This document shows positions 27,410-36,638 of a DNA stretch of 64,000 nucleotides, one piece after another. Source of the DNA: Bacteroidales bacterium (GTDB lineage: Bacteria > Bacteroidota > Bacteroidia > Bacteroidales > UBA932); contig JAEEVC010000008.1 in the NCBI GenBank assembly GCA_016287075.1, forward strand, positions 1 to 64,000. The letters are read 5' to 3'. A model generated the notes under the pieces. It did not search any database. It was not told where the DNA came from and saw only the letters and a list, made by a program, of their open reading frames with translations. Each line of letters begins with the position of its first letter. The first letter of the stretch is position 1. The translations under genes and the position numbers were made by a program.

Positions 27410-28684
27410 CTACGCGCCGAAGTTGTCGAAGAGGATGCTTTCCGGCGGGACGCCGAGGCTGTCCAGCAGGTCGCAGACGCACTTGGTCATCATGGGCGGA
27501 CCGCACATGAAGTACTTGATGTCCTCGGGGGCCTCGTGGTTCTTGAGATAGGTCTCGTTCATCACGTTGTGGACGAAGCCCGGGGTGTACTTCACGCCGG
27601 CTGCATCGGCGGCCGGGTCCGGACGGTCGAGGGCCAGGTGGAAATGGAAGTTCGGGAACTCCTGCTCGATCTCCGCGAAGTCTTCGAGGTAGAAGGCCTC
27701 GACGAGGGCGCGGGCGCCGTAGAAGAAATGGACTTCCTTCTTGGTCCGCAAGGTCTTGAACAGGTGCATGATGTGGCTGCGGAGCGGGGCCATGCCGGCG
27801 CCGCCGCCGACGAAGATGTATTCCTGGCTGTCCGGATCGTCCTTCGGGAGGAGGAACTCGCCGTACGGGCCGCTGATCATCACCTTGTCGCCCGGCTTGC
27901 GGGAGAAGACATAGGTCGAGGCGATGCCCGGAGGAACGCCGGGGACGAACTTGAAGACGCCCTTCGGCTGGGTCCTGTCAAACGGCGGGGTCGCGATGCG
28001 CACGTTCAGCTTGATCAGGTCTTTCTCGGCCGGATACGAGGCCATCGAGTAGGCCCGGATGGTCGGTACGGTGTTCTTGAACTTCAGGCCGGTGATGCCG
28101 TATTTGTCCCAGTCGCCCTTGTAGATGTCGGCCACGCCCATGTCGGAGAAGTCGGCTTCGTATTCGGGGATGTCGATCTGGATGTACTCGCCGCTCTTGA
28201 AGTCAATGTGTTCGCCTTCGGGGAGCCGGACGGTGAATTCCTTGATGAAGGTGGCGACGTTCTCGTTGGAAATGACCTCGCATTCGAGTTTCTTGACGCT
28301 CAGGGCGCTTTCCGGAACGGCGATTTCAAGGTTGTCCTTGACTTTGACCTGGCAGCCGAGGCGCCAGCCTTCCTTGATCTGCCGGCGGGAGAAGAAGCCC
28401 GTTTCGGTCGGGAGGATGGTGCCGCCGCCCGCGAGGACCTGGAGCTTGCACTGGCCGCAGTTGGCCTTGCCGCCACAGGCGGAGGGGAGGAAGATGCCCT
28501 GGTCGGCCAGGGTGTGCATCAGGTCGCCGCCGGGGGTGACGTCCAGTTCCTTGGAACCGCCGTTGATGGAGATCTTGACGGAGCCGGACGGGGTGACCGC
28601 CGCCTTGATGACCAGCAGAAGGGCCACCAGGAGGAGCGTTACAGCGACGATGACTGCGATGGAAGCGAAAATTGTATTGCCCAT
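27410..28684 (-). CDS. nqrF: Na+-translocating NADH:quinone reductase subunit F
   Basis: The NADH-oxidising electron entry subunit. 424 residues: one N-terminal membrane helix (about 5-27), a 2Fe-2S ferredoxin domain with LPSACGGKANCGQCKLQ plus a fourth Cys in WRLGCQVKV, an FAD domain (RAYSMASYPAE) and an NADH domain (FVGGGAGMAPLRSHI, then YFMCGPPMM). All expected motifs are intact. It is the last gene of the six-gene operon and lies 12 bp after nqrE. Confidence 0.97.
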   Translation of the reverse strand: MGNTIFASIAVIVAVTLLLVALLLVIKAAVTPSGSVKISINGGSKELDVTPGGDLMHTLADQGIFLPSACGGKANCGQCKLQVLAGGGTILPTETGFFSRRQIKEGWRLGCQVKVKDNLEIAVPESALSVKKLECEVISNENVATFIKEFTVRLPEGEHIDFKSGEYIQIDIPEYEADFSDMGVADIYKGDWDKYGITGLKFKNTVPTIRAYSMASYPAEKDLIKLNVRIATPPFDRTQPKGVFKFVPGVPPGIASTYVFSRKPGDKVMISGPYGEFLLPKDDPDSQEYIFVGGGAGMAPLRSHIMHLFKTLRTKKEVHFFYGARALVEAFYLEDFAEIEQEFPNFHFHLALDRPDPAADAAGVKYTPGFVHNVMNETYLKNHEAPEDIKYFMCGPPMMTKCVCDLLDSLGVPPESILFDNFGA

Positions 28685-28696
28685 AGTCCGTTCCTC

Positions 28697-29293
28697 CTAC
28701 AATGAAATGCCCATGAAGGTCATGAAGGCGATGCCCATCAGACCGACGGTGATGAAGGTGATGCCGAGGCCCTTGAGGGCTTTCGGGACGTTGCTGTAGG
28801 CCATCTTTTCGCGGATGGCGGCGAGGCTGACGATCGCGAGGAACCAGCCGAGGCCGCTGCCGAGCGCATAGACGGTCGCTTCGCCGAGGTTGACGAAATC
28901 CTTCTGCTGCATGAACAGGGAGCCGCCGAGGATGGCGCAGTTCACGGCGATCAGCGGTAGGAAGATGCCGAGCGAGGAGTACAGGGACGGGCTGAACTTT
29001 TCAACGACCATTTCGACAATCTGCACGATGGCGGCGATGACGGCGATGAAGATGATGAAGCTGAGGAAACTCAGGTCCACCCCTTCGATGAGCGCGTCGG
29101 GCGCGAGGACGTACCGGTTGAGGAGGTAGTTGATCGGCAGGGTCACCAGGAGGACGAAGATCACCGCGAGGCCCAGGCCGGCCGCCGTCTTCACATTCTT
29201 CGATACCGCCAGGAACGAACACATTCCCAGGAAGTATGCGAAGATCATATTGTCCACGAAGATGGACTTGACGAATAAGCTTAAATATTCCAT
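28697..29293 (-). CDS. nqrE: Na+-translocating NADH:quinone reductase subunit E
   Basis: 198 residues with six predicted membrane helices. NqrE and NqrD form an inverted pair that carries a 2Fe-2S cluster and part of the sodium path. The conserved [21 protein letters not shown] segment near the N terminus holds a cluster cysteine, and [10 protein letters not shown] is typical of the second half. It lies 15 bp after nqrD. Confidence 0.96.
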   Translation of the reverse strand: MEYLSLFVKSIFVDNMIFAYFLGMCSFLAVSKNVKTAAGLGLAVIFVLLVTLPINYLLNRYVLAPDALIEGVDLSFLSFIIFIAVIAAIVQIVEMVVEKFSPSLYSSLGIFLPLIAVNCAILGGSLFMQQKDFVNLGEATVYALGSGLGWFLAIVSLAAIREKMAYSNVPKALKGLGITFITVGLMGIAFMTFMGISL

Positions 29294-29308
29294 AGGGCGT
29301 CGGGTTTA

Positions 29309-29920
29309 CTATTCCTGCAGGTCTTTCTGGATCGACCGCTGGACCCACACGATGCATCCCAGGAGGATGAGCGCGAAGGGCGGGAGGATCACGAGGTTGT
29401 TGGGGACATAGCCCATCCAGTTCAGGATGTCCACGCCGAAGAGCGTGCCGCTTCCGAGCAGTTCCCGGAAGAAGGCGACGATGAGAAGGATCAGTCCGTA
29501 GCCGGCGCCGTTGGCGATGCCGTCGAGGAAGGAAGGCCACGGCTTGTTGCCGAGGGCGAACGCCTCGATGCGGCCCATGACGATGCAGTTCGTGATGATC
29601 AGGCCGATATAGACGCTCAGCTGCTTGTCGATGGCGTAGGTCGCCTCGAAGGACTTCAGGATCTGGTCCACGAGGATGACCATCATCGCGACGACCACGA
29701 GCTGGACGATGATGCGCACCCGGCCCGGAATCGTGTTCCGGAGCAGGGAGAGGATGAGACTGGAGATGCCGCAGACCACGATGACGGAGAGGGCCATGAC
29801 CAGCGCACCTTTCAGGGTGACGGTGACCGCCAGGGAGGAGCAGATGCCCAGCACCAGGACGGTGATCGGGTTCCCCTTGAAAATGGGGTTCAGAAGGGTT
29901 TCTTTCAATTTAGCATTCAT
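29309..29920 (-). CDS. nqrD: Na+-translocating NADH:quinone reductase subunit D
   Basis: 203 residues, six membrane helices, homologous to NqrE. NPITVLVLGICSSLAVT carries the first conserved cysteine region and TNCIVMGRIEAFA the second. It lies 3 bp after the nqrC stop codon in the operon. Confidence 0.96.
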   Translation of the reverse strand: MNAKLKETLLNPIFKGNPITVLVLGICSSLAVTVTLKGALVMALSVIVVCGISSLILSLLRNTIPGRVRIIVQLVVVAMMVILVDQILKSFEATYAIDKQLSVYIGLIITNCIVMGRIEAFALGNKPWPSFLDGIANGAGYGLILLIVAFFRELLGSGTLFGVDILNWMGYVPNNLVILPPFALILLGCIVWVQRSIQKDLQE

Positions 29921-29923
29921 GGC

Positions 29924-30868
29924 TTATTCCTCCGCAGCGATTTGAGGGTTGCAAGGGTGTCCGCAGGGTTTGCCGCCGCAGCGCGGGGCACACGTGCTGT
30001 CGCAGGCGGGCTTGGCGCAGGCGCTGTCGCACAGTGCTTTGGCGCAGGTGCTGTCGCAGGGGGCCTTGACACAGGTGCTGTCGCAGCAGGCGTTTTCGCA
30101 GCAGGCCTCCGCGGGCGCGGCGCCCTGGAAGAAGCGGGCGTAGGCCGAGAACCAGGTGTTGATCGCCTGTTCCAGGCCCTGGGAGGTCATCGTGGCGCCC
30201 GTGATGGCGTCGATCCGGTTGTCGACGACCTCGGTGCCGTCGGCGTTCTTCGGGGAGCCGCCCTTGACGATGGCGAAGACCGGGCTCTCGCCGAAGGCCG
30301 CCCGCTCGCCCTGGAATTCCGCCTGGAAGGCGGGATCGTCCTTGATCCGGGCGCCGAGGCCGGCGGTTTCGGATTCATGGTCGAAGTAGGCGCCCTTGAT
30401 GACGTTGCTGTCCTTTTCAAAGGCGATGTAGCCCCAGACCGGGCCCCAGAGGCCGGCGCCGTAAACCGGGACGACGGTGGTGCCGTCCTTGAAGACGAAG
30501 ACCGGGAGCTCAGCCGCGCCCGTGGCGTTCTGGCCGCCCTTGATGTTGTAGTTCTGGCGCTTCAGTTCCTTCGGGGAACAGACCTTGTCGAGCGGAAGGT
30601 CGGCGACCCTCTCGCCCTCGGCGTTGACGGTGTAGGCCTCCGCGATTTCCGCGGCGTACTTCTCGAGGACGGCGGCATTGCCCATCTTCTGGAAGTCGGC
30701 CTTCGTGCCGAACTGCGCGGCGGTCATCATCTGGGAGATGGTATCGGCCTTCTCATTGGCCTCCTGGCGCCCCTTGAGGGACTGGGAGACGAAGGCGAGG
30801 ACCGCGGCCACCACGACCACGATGAGGGTCGTGTAAATGACTGTATATAAATTGTTGTTCGTATTCAT
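29924..30868 (-). CDS. nqrC: Na+-translocating NADH:quinone reductase subunit C with cysteine-rich tail
   Basis: 314 residues, longer than the roughly 230-260 typical of the family. One N-terminal membrane helix (about 8-28) precedes a periplasmic FMN-binding domain. The flavinylation site is DAITGATMTS (Thr226), where FMN is attached covalently. From about residue 254 the protein carries an extra tail with 14 cysteines, arranged as repeats of CDSTCAKAx followed by PRCGGKPCGHPC. The DNA of the tail is a 27-bp tandem repeat. The core is normal and all operon neighbours are intact, so the subunit is probably functional; the tail's role is unknown. Confidence 0.95.
   Translation of the reverse strand: MNTNNNLYTVIYTTLIVVVVAAVLAFVSQSLKGRQEANEKADTISQMMTAAQFGTKADFQKMGNAAVLEKYAAEIAEAYTVNAEGERVADLPLDKVCSPKELKRQNYNIKGGQNATGAAELPVFVFKDGTTVVPVYGAGLWGPVWGYIAFEKDSNVIKGAYFDHESETAGLGARIKDDPAFQAEFQGERAAFGESPVFAIVKGGSPKNADGTEVVDNRIDAITGATMTSQGLEQAINTWFSAYARFFQGAAPAEACCENACCDSTCVKAPCDSTCAKALCDSACAKPACDSTCAPRCGGKPCGHPCNPQIAAEE
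29994..30092. repeat. 27-bp minisatellite inside nqrC
   Basis: Units of 27 bp begin at 29994, 30021, 30048 and (partial) 30075, each opening GTGCTGTCGCA or GCGCTGTCGCA. They encode the nine-residue CDSTC-type repeat of the NqrC tail on the minus strand. Units differ at several bases but keep frame and cysteines. Confidence 0.85.
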
Positions 30869-30880
30869 GGCGCGTGTCCT

Positions 30881-32020
30881 TTAGGCGTTTTGGATGCGCT
30901 TTTCGCGGCGCTTGACGGCGCTCGTGACGACGCAGTGGTCGATCAGTGGGGCGAAAGTGTTCATCAGCAGGATGGCGAGCATCATGCCTTCGGCGTAGCC
31001 CGGGTTCCAGAGGCGGACGACGACGGCGAGGGCACCCACGAGGAAACCGTAGATCCACTTGCCGCACTCGGTCTGCGCGGAGGTGACGGGGTCGGTGGCC
31101 ATGAAGACCGTGCCGAAGAGGAAGCCGCCCATGACGAGCTGGTAGTAGGCCGGGAGCTCCGTCGCACCGCCGAGGTGGCCGAGCCAGCCGACCAGGAGGC
31201 CGCCGGCGATGGAGGAGACCATGATCTTCCAGCTGGCGACGCCGGTCCAGACGAGGATCAGCGCGCCGATGAGGATGGCGATCACGGAGGTCTCGCCCAC
31301 GGAGCCGGGGATCAGGCCGCCGAAGAGCGTGCAGAAGGAGTAGCCGGCGTCGGAGAGGGCCTGCATCCCGTCATGGGCGACGGCGAGCGGGGTGGCGCCG
31401 GTGAAGGCGTCGACCGCGGCCATGTCCCTGGGGATATGGACCCAGCACGAAGAGCCGGACATCGAGGACGGATAGGCGAAGAACAGGAAGGCGCGGGCCA
31501 GGAGGGCCGGGTTCCAGATGTTCATGCCGGTGCCGCCGAAGACCTCCTTGCCGAAGAGGACGGCGAAGGCGACGGCGAGGGCGAGCATCCACAGCGGGAC
31601 GTCCACCGGGACGATGAGCGGGATGAGGAAGCCGGAAACGAGGTAGCCCTCGTTGACTTCCTCGCCGCGGATCTGCGCGGAAGCGAATTCAATGCCGAGG
31701 CCGACCAGGTAGGAGACCACGAACAGCGGGAGGACCCGCAGGAATCCATACCAGAACATCTGCCAGAAGCCCCAGTCGGCACCCGTGGCGAGTGCGCTCT
31801 GGTAGCCGACGTTGTACATGCCGAAGAGGGCGGCGGGGACCAGGGCGATGACCACCATGATCATCACGCGCTTGAGGTCGATGCCGTCCCGGACGTGGGC
31901 GCCCTTCGCGGTCACGGTGCCGGGAACGCGGAGGAAGGTATCGAATGCATCGATGGTAGAATGAAGCCAGTACAGCTTGCCGCCTTTCTCGAAGGGGCCG
32001 GGTTTCTTTTCGTCTGCCAT
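30881..32020 (-). CDS. nqrB: Na+-translocating NADH:quinone reductase subunit B
   Basis: 379 residues, multi-pass membrane subunit containing the main sodium channel. The covalent FMN site lies in DAFTGATPLAVAH (Thr of TGAT). MNIWNPALLARAF and YPSSMSG are family-conserved loops. The N terminus AYWLHSTIDAFDTF-like region (here LYWLHSTIDAFDTFL) is also typical. It lies 3 bp after nqrA. Confidence 0.96.
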   Translation of the reverse strand: MADEKKPGPFEKGGKLYWLHSTIDAFDTFLRVPGTVTAKGAHVRDGIDLKRVMIMVVIALVPAALFGMYNVGYQSALATGADWGFWQMFWYGFLRVLPLFVVSYLVGLGIEFASAQIRGEEVNEGYLVSGFLIPLIVPVDVPLWMLALAVAFAVLFGKEVFGGTGMNIWNPALLARAFLFFAYPSSMSGSSCWVHIPRDMAAVDAFTGATPLAVAHDGMQALSDAGYSFCTLFGGLIPGSVGETSVIAILIGALILVWTGVASWKIMVSSIAGGLLVGWLGHLGGATELPAYYQLVMGGFLFGTVFMATDPVTSAQTECGKWIYGFLVGALAVVVRLWNPGYAEGMMLAILLMNTFAPLIDHCVVTSAVKRREKRIQNA

Positions 32021-32023
32021 AGC

Positions 32024-33370
32024 TTATGCCATTTCTTTGATCATCAGGTCGATGCCCTGCTGGATCATGGCCTGGATGTCGTTCTTGGAGGGATCAACGT
32101 AGTCGCAGAGGGCCAGGTCCTCCGGAAGGACCTCGTAGATGCCGAACTGCTCCATCTTCTCGATGTCGCCCGCGAGGCAGGCCTTGATGAGGTAGATGGG
32201 GAAAATGTCCATCGGGGTGACGTCTTCGAAACACTTGGTCTCGACGAAGGCGCGCGGGCCGCCGTGGACGTTGGTGTCCATGTCGTACTGCTTGCGCGGC
32301 GTCAGCCAGGAGAAGTAGCACCAGGAGGTGCTGTGGACTTTCGGGCGGAAAGGCTTGGCCCAGCCGAGGATCTCGCGCTCGCGGCCTTCCCGGATGAGGG
32401 TGAGCTGGTTGTCGAAGAAGCCGAGGTAGCCGTCCTTGCCGAGGATTTCGCCGGTGAGGACGTCGCCGCCGATGACGCGGACATCGCCTTCGGTTTCGGT
32501 GAGGGCGCTGACCGGTGTTCCCGGAAGTGCTTCAACGTAAGCGGGTTCGCTGGCGGCAGGGCCGGTGATGGCGACCTTGCGGGTCAGGTCGAGCTTGCCG
32601 GTGCGGACCAGGTGGCCGATGGCGGCGACCAGCAGCGGGGAGACCGTCCAGATGGTTTCGCCTTTGCGGATCGGGGAGATGTGGCTGATCTGGACGCCGA
32701 CGTTGCCGGCCGGATGGGGACCGCTGACGGCGTGGAGGATGACCTTGTCCAGTTTGGCAAACGGGGTGCGGGCTTCGGCCGCCTGGCTGATGGCGAGGTG
32801 GATGCCGCCGTCCGTCAGTTTGGACAGGGCGATGAGGCCTTCCTGGATGTCAACCATGCGGTCGCCGAGGACGAAATCGGTGTCGGGGGCGAGCGGGGCC
32901 GAGTTGAAGGCGGAGATGAAGATGGCCTTCGGCTTCAGGGAAGGATCGGCCATGATGCCGTAGGGACGCTGGATGAGCGCTCCCCAGAGACCGCTCCGGA
33001 GCAGGAGGTCCTTGACCTCCCCGGCGGACAGGGAAGCGGCGTCGGCCGCACCGAAATCGACGGAGGCCTGGGCGGCATCCGCCTGGATGAGCACGGCGAG
33101 CAGCTTCCGCTTCTCACCCCGGACGACCTCCTGCACCGTCCCGCTGACGGGGGAGGTGAAGAGGATCTCCGGGTTCTGCTTGTCGGCGAGGACCGGGGAA
33201 CCGGCGAGGACGCGGTCGCCTTCCTTCACCAGGAGCCTCGGGACGAGGCCCCTGAAGTCGGTCGGCTTGACTGCGACGATGCCCGGAACAACGGTCTTGA
33301 CGACTTTCTGGGCCGCGGCACCCTTGATCGGGATGTCCAGTCCTTTTTTCAGAGAAATGTTGTTCGACAT
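32024..33370 (-). CDS. nqrA: Na+-translocating NADH:quinone reductase subunit A
   Basis: 448 residues, cytoplasmic-side subunit without redox centres. It starts MSNNISLKKGLDIPIKG at 33370; a longer in-frame ORF upstream overlaps the divergent helicase gene and is not real. VVPGIVAVKPTDFRGLVPRL and the lipoyl-like VKEGDRVLAGSPV strands mark the family. It is the first gene of the nqrABCDEF operon. The -7 box TAACTTCG at 33410-33417 (minus strand) lies about 40 bp upstream. Confidence 0.96.
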   Translation of the reverse strand: MSNNISLKKGLDIPIKGAAAQKVVKTVVPGIVAVKPTDFRGLVPRLLVKEGDRVLAGSPVLADKQNPEILFTSPVSGTVQEVVRGEKRKLLAVLIQADAAQASVDFGAADAASLSAGEVKDLLLRSGLWGALIQRPYGIMADPSLKPKAIFISAFNSAPLAPDTDFVLGDRMVDIQEGLIALSKLTDGGIHLAISQAAEARTPFAKLDKVILHAVSGPHPAGNVGVQISHISPIRKGETIWTVSPLLVAAIGHLVRTGKLDLTRKVAITGPAASEPAYVEALPGTPVSALTETEGDVRVIGGDVLTGEILGKDGYLGFFDNQLTLIREGREREILGWAKPFRPKVHSTSWCYFSWLTPRKQYDMDTNVHGGPRAFVETKCFEDVTPMDIFPIYLIKACLAGDIEKMEQFGIYEVLPEDLALCDYVDPSKNDIQAMIQQGIDLMIKEMA

Positions 33371-33409
33371 TATAAAATGAGTTATTTGTAATTCGCTCAA
33401 AACGCGGTG

Positions 33410-33438
33410 CGAAGTTACGAAAAAAAACGCTAAATTCG
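33410..33438. promoter_or_regulatory. Overlapping divergent -7 boxes of nqrA and the helicase gene
   Basis: TAACTTCG (33410-33417, minus strand) for nqr and TAAATTCG (33431-33438, plus strand) for the helicase lie only 13 bp apart, so each promoter's upstream elements run through the other. Both deviate from TAnnTTTG at the same position (C for the last T). Confidence 0.45.
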
Positions 33439-33458
33439 TGGCAAATAATGAAGGAAGA

Positions 33459-35957
33459 ATGAGTACAATTTTCGAAGAACTCAACAGCGAGCAGCGGGCG
33501 GCTGTCGAGTGTGTGGACGGACCGGTACTTATCGTGGCGGGGGCGGGGTCCGGAAAAACCCGGGTGCTGACGTCCCGGATCGCATATACGGTCGAAAAGG
33601 GGGTGGACCCTTCCCGTATCCTGGCATTGACATTCACCAAGAAGGCGGCTGCCGAGATGAAGGAGCGGATCGCCGCGATGGTCGGCGCGCGGAAGGCCCG
33701 CCGGCTGTATATGGGGACCTTCCATTCCGTCTTCATCCGCTTCCTCCGCGAGTTCGCCGACCGGATCGGCTATCCATCTTCCTTCACCATCTACGACACG
33801 TCGGATTCCCAGAGCGCCATCAAGGCCTGTATCAAGCAGTTGAACCTGGATGACAAGGTCTATAAGCCGAAGGAGGTGCTCTCCCGCATCTCCATGGCGA
33901 AGAACAACCTGGTCACGGCGGCGGCCTATGCCGCCAACCAGACGGCCCTGATGAACGACCGCGCCGCGAAGAAGCCGGAAATCCATTCGATCTACCGGCT
34001 TTACGCCCAGATGTGCCGCCAGTCCGGGGTCATGGACTTCGACGACATCCTCCTGAACATGAACATCCTGCTCCGCGACCACCCCGATGCGCTCCTGTCC
34101 ATCGCGGACCGCTTCGACTACATCCTCGTGGACGAGTACCAGGACACGAACTTCTCCCAGTACCTGATCCTAAAGAAGCTCAGCCAGTCCCGGCGGAACA
34201 TCTGCGTGGTCGGGGACGACTCGCAGTCCATCTACGCCTTCCGCGGTGCCCGGATCGAGAACATCCTGAATTTCAAGAAGGACTTCCCGGAGGCGAAAAC
34301 CTTCCGGCTGGAGCGGAATTACCGTTCCACCCGCGTCATCGTGAATGCGGCCAACTCGCTGATTGCCAAGAATGAAGCGCGTATTCCGAAGAACTGCGTC
34401 TCGGTCGGGGAGGAGGGCGAGAAGATCCGCCTGATCCGCGCCTATACCGAGTCTGAGGAGGCGCTCCTGATTGCCTCTTCCATCATCTCCCGCATGCAGT
34501 CGGACCATGCGGAATACCAGGATTTTGCCATCCTATACAGGACGAATTCCCAGTCGCGCGCCCTCGAGGAGGCCCTCCGGAAACGGAACCTGCCGTACCT
34601 GATCTACTCCGGGAACTCGTTCTTCGAGCGGGCCGAGGTCAAGGACATGATGGCCTATCTCAAACTGGCGGTCAATGTCCATGACGACGAGTCCTTCAAG
34701 CGCATCGTGAACAAACCCGCCCGCGGCATCGGGGATACGTCCATGAACGCCCTTATCGAGGCGGCGAGAAAGGAAGGAACATCCTTGTACAGAGCGGCTT
34801 CCCTGGACCTTGCGCCGTACGGGCTCCGCCCGGCGGCCATCAACAAGATCCGCGATTTCTGCCAGATGATCGAGCGGCATGCCGTCCGGGCGCAGACCGA
34901 GAGCGCCTCTTCCGTCGCGGCTTCCCTGTCCTCGGAATCCGGCCTCTACCGCTTTTATAAGGAAGACATGTCCATCGAGGGACAGTCCCGTGCGGCGAAT
35001 GTGGAGGAGCTCCTCAACAGCGTGTCCGGTTTCTGCGAGGACCGGCAGGGGGAATATGTCAACGGGATGATCGAGGACGGGACCTATACCTCTCCGGACG
35101 AGGTTCCTCCGGAGGAGATCCCGGTCGTCCTGCTGGGGGATTTCCTGGAGGACATCTCGCTGCTGAGCGCCGTCGATGTGCCCGAGGAGGAAGGGGGGAG
35201 CAACCGGATCGCCCTGATGACCGCCCATTCCGCCAAGGGCCTGGAATTTCCGTATGTCTATGTGTCCGGCATGGAGGAGAACCTGTTTCCATCCGGCGGG
35301 AACCTCTTGTCGGAGAATGATTTGGAAGAAGAACGCCGGCTCTTTTACGTGGCATTGACCCGGGCGGAGAAGGCGGTCGCCCTGACTTTCGCCACCACCC
35401 GCATGCGCAATGGAAAGCACGAGTCCAATGCCCCGAGCCGCTTCCTCCGGGAGATTGCGCCGCAGTATATCGCCAACCCGCTCCGCAAGGAGGAGATGCA
35501 TGCCCACTCCATTGAGGAGGACGACGAGCCCGGCTTCCGTTTCGGCTCGGGCGGTGGCTTCCGGCGCTTCGGTTCCGGCCAGTCCGACGCCCGGGGCAAG
35601 GAACCGTTTGTCCGCAGTGCCGTCAGTCCGTCCCGCCATCCCGTCGGGGCTGTCTCCGGTGCTCCTGTCCGTGTTTCGCGGCAGACGCCGCCTCCGGCTC
35701 CTTCCGCTTCGGTCAGCCGGGAGGCGCTGAAGAACCGGCCGCTGCCTCCGAAGATCCCCGATGCGGATTTCATTCCCGATACCATGGACAAGTTTTCCGT
35801 CGGAGACCGCATCGAACACAACCGTTTCGGTTTCGGCCGGGTCCTCGAGATATCCGGGCGGGTCCCGGAATTGAAGGCGAAAATTGCCTTCGACCGGTAT
35901 GGCGAGAAAATTTTATTACTTAAATATGCGAAAATTCGGCTAGTTCCGCTTGGATAA
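33459..35957 (+). CDS. pcrA: UvrD/PcrA-type superfamily 1 DNA helicase
   Basis: A 3'-5' helicase for repair and replication restart. 832 residues from the ATG at 33459 (MSTIFEELNSEQRAAV). Q motif and Walker A AGAGSGKTRVLTSRI (about 27-41), TFTKKAAAEM motif Ia, VDEYQDTN motif II, GDDSQSIYAFRGA motif III, LERNYRS motif IV, TAHSAKGLEFPYVYV motif V and VALTRAEKAV motif VI are all present. The C-terminal FSVGDRIEHNRFGFGRVLEI is the Tudor-like RNAP-binding domain of UvrD/PcrA. AAGGAAG precedes the start. Confidence 0.95.
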   Translation: MSTIFEELNSEQRAAVECVDGPVLIVAGAGSGKTRVLTSRIAYTVEKGVDPSRILALTFTKKAAAEMKERIAAMVGARKARRLYMGTFHSVFIRFLREFADRIGYPSSFTIYDTSDSQSAIKACIKQLNLDDKVYKPKEVLSRISMAKNNLVTAAAYAANQTALMNDRAAKKPEIHSIYRLYAQMCRQSGVMDFDDILLNMNILLRDHPDALLSIADRFDYILVDEYQDTNFSQYLILKKLSQSRRNICVVGDDSQSIYAFRGARIENILNFKKDFPEAKTFRLERNYRSTRVIVNAANSLIAKNEARIPKNCVSVGEEGEKIRLIRAYTESEEALLIASSIISRMQSDHAEYQDFAILYRTNSQSRALEEALRKRNLPYLIYSGNSFFERAEVKDMMAYLKLAVNVHDDESFKRIVNKPARGIGDTSMNALIEAARKEGTSLYRAASLDLAPYGLRPAAINKIRDFCQMIERHAVRAQTESASSVAASLSSESGLYRFYKEDMSIEGQSRAANVEELLNSVSGFCEDRQGEYVNGMIEDGTYTSPDEVPPEEIPVVLLGDFLEDISLLSAVDVPEEEGGSNRIALMTAHSAKGLEFPYVYVSGMEENLFPSGGNLLSENDLEEERRLFYVALTRAEKAVALTFATTRMRNGKHESNAPSRFLREIAPQYIANPLRKEEMHAHSIEEDDEPGFRFGSGGGFRRFGSGQSDARGKEPFVRSAVSPSRHPVGAVSGAPVRVSRQTPPPAPSASVSREALKNRPLPPKIPDADFIPDTMDKFSVGDRIEHNRFGFGRVLEISGRVPELKAKIAFDRYGEKILLLKYAKIRLVPLG

Positions 35958-35970
35958 TAAAATTTTTTCG

Positions 35971-36056
35971 TATATTTGTCCCGAAGTTTTTCATAGTTTA
36001 AGTTTAGGTTAAGTAGCAAGCCGGTCGCAGGGATGCAACCGGCTTGTGAAATTTTT
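35971..36056 (+). ncRNA. Possible short RNA between the helicase gene and tRNA-Gly
   Basis: A TATATTTG box (35971-35978), with TTG at 35950-35952 18 nt upstream, would start a transcript near 35985. A 9-bp hairpin, CAAGCCGGT/ACCGGCTTG (36017-36025 with 36038-36046), then a short T-rich tract follow at about 70 nt. There is no ORF of note. It may instead be the helicase gene's terminator with a chance promoter. Confidence 0.35.
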
Positions 36057-36085
36057 GCAGATTCCAATCTTTTCACCTATCTTTG
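36054..36085 (+). promoter_or_regulatory. Promoter of tRNA-Gly
   Basis: TTTG at 36054-36057 and TATCTTTG at 36078-36085 are 20 nt apart. The box ends 10 bp before the tRNA. Confidence 0.75.
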
Positions 36086-36095
36086 CAAAACCAAA

Positions 36096-36171
36096 GCGGA
36101 ATTAGCTCAGTTGGTAGAGCGTTGGCTTCCCAAGCCGAAGGTCGCGAGTTCGAGACTCGTATTCCGCTCCA
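36096..36171 (+). tRNA. tRNA-Gly (CCC), CCA encoded
   Basis: Acceptor stem GCGGAAT/ATTCCGC, discriminator T, and CCA encoded at 36169-36171. The anticodon loop TTCCCAA on the stem TTGGC/GCCGA gives anticodon CCC, reading GGG. It is the only one of the four tRNAs here with an encoded CCA. Confidence 0.88.
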
Positions 36172-36179
36172 GACAGCGA

Positions 36180-36218
36180 AGCAGCCCCGAAGCCGGTCCG
36201 GCTCCGGGGCTGCTCTTT
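36180..36218 (+). terminator. Terminator after tRNA-Gly
   Basis: AGCAGCCCCGAAGCCGG pairs with its near-complement GGCTCCGGGGCTGCT around a 3-nt loop. CTTTTC follows. Confidence 0.8.
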
Positions 36219-36228
36219 TCCCTGGCCG

Positions 36229-36624
36229 TTACCGCAAGGACACGGCATTGATATCGTCGCTGATCCGGGAAAGTGCCTCCGCAATCTTCTTCATCGTTTT
36301 TTCGCCCGGGAAGGATGCTCCGGATTTATAGGCCCTCATCTTGCTTTCATTGATGCCGGCGAATCGGGCGAATTTGCTGACATTAAAAAAAACAAAGTGG
36401 TTGAACAGGGACGGGATATCATAATGGTATTCAATATCAATATGTTCAAAGCTTTCGGCACCGGTCGCCTCAATGGCCTCACGGATGCTTTCGACGAAGT
36501 CCTCCCTGGCTTCTTCCACGCTGTCTCCGAACCCGCCGAAATAGTGGTTTTGCAGATGGGCATCGGAATAAACGGAATACAAACCGTCATTCCCTTTTTC
36601 GATAATCGCAACAACTTTCATCAT
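36229..36624 (-). CDS. hicB: HicB-type antitoxin with C-terminal HTH
   Basis: 131 residues. The N-terminal HicB fold (KVVAIIEKGNDGLYSVYSDA, then FGGFGDSVEEAREDFVESI) mimics an inactive RNase H and blocks HicA. The C-terminal half (about 85-131, VSKFARFAGINESKMRAYKS) is an XRE-type helix-turn-helix for autoregulation. It lies 14 bp after hicA in the same direction, the normal toxin-first order. The ATG at 36624 is chosen; MKVV at 36621 is equally possible. Confidence 0.88.
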   Translation of the reverse strand: MMKVVAIIEKGNDGLYSVYSDAHLQNHYFGGFGDSVEEAREDFVESIREAIEATGAESFEHIDIEYHYDIPSLFNHFVFFNVSKFARFAGINESKMRAYKSGASFPGEKTMKKIAEALSRISDDINAVSLR

Positions 36625-36638
36625 CTTGTTCTGTTCCT

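Noticed and set aside
30890..33391. An 833-codon frame antisense to nqrA and nqrB
   Set aside because: Shadow of the nqr genes; acidic, repetitive composition and no start signals.
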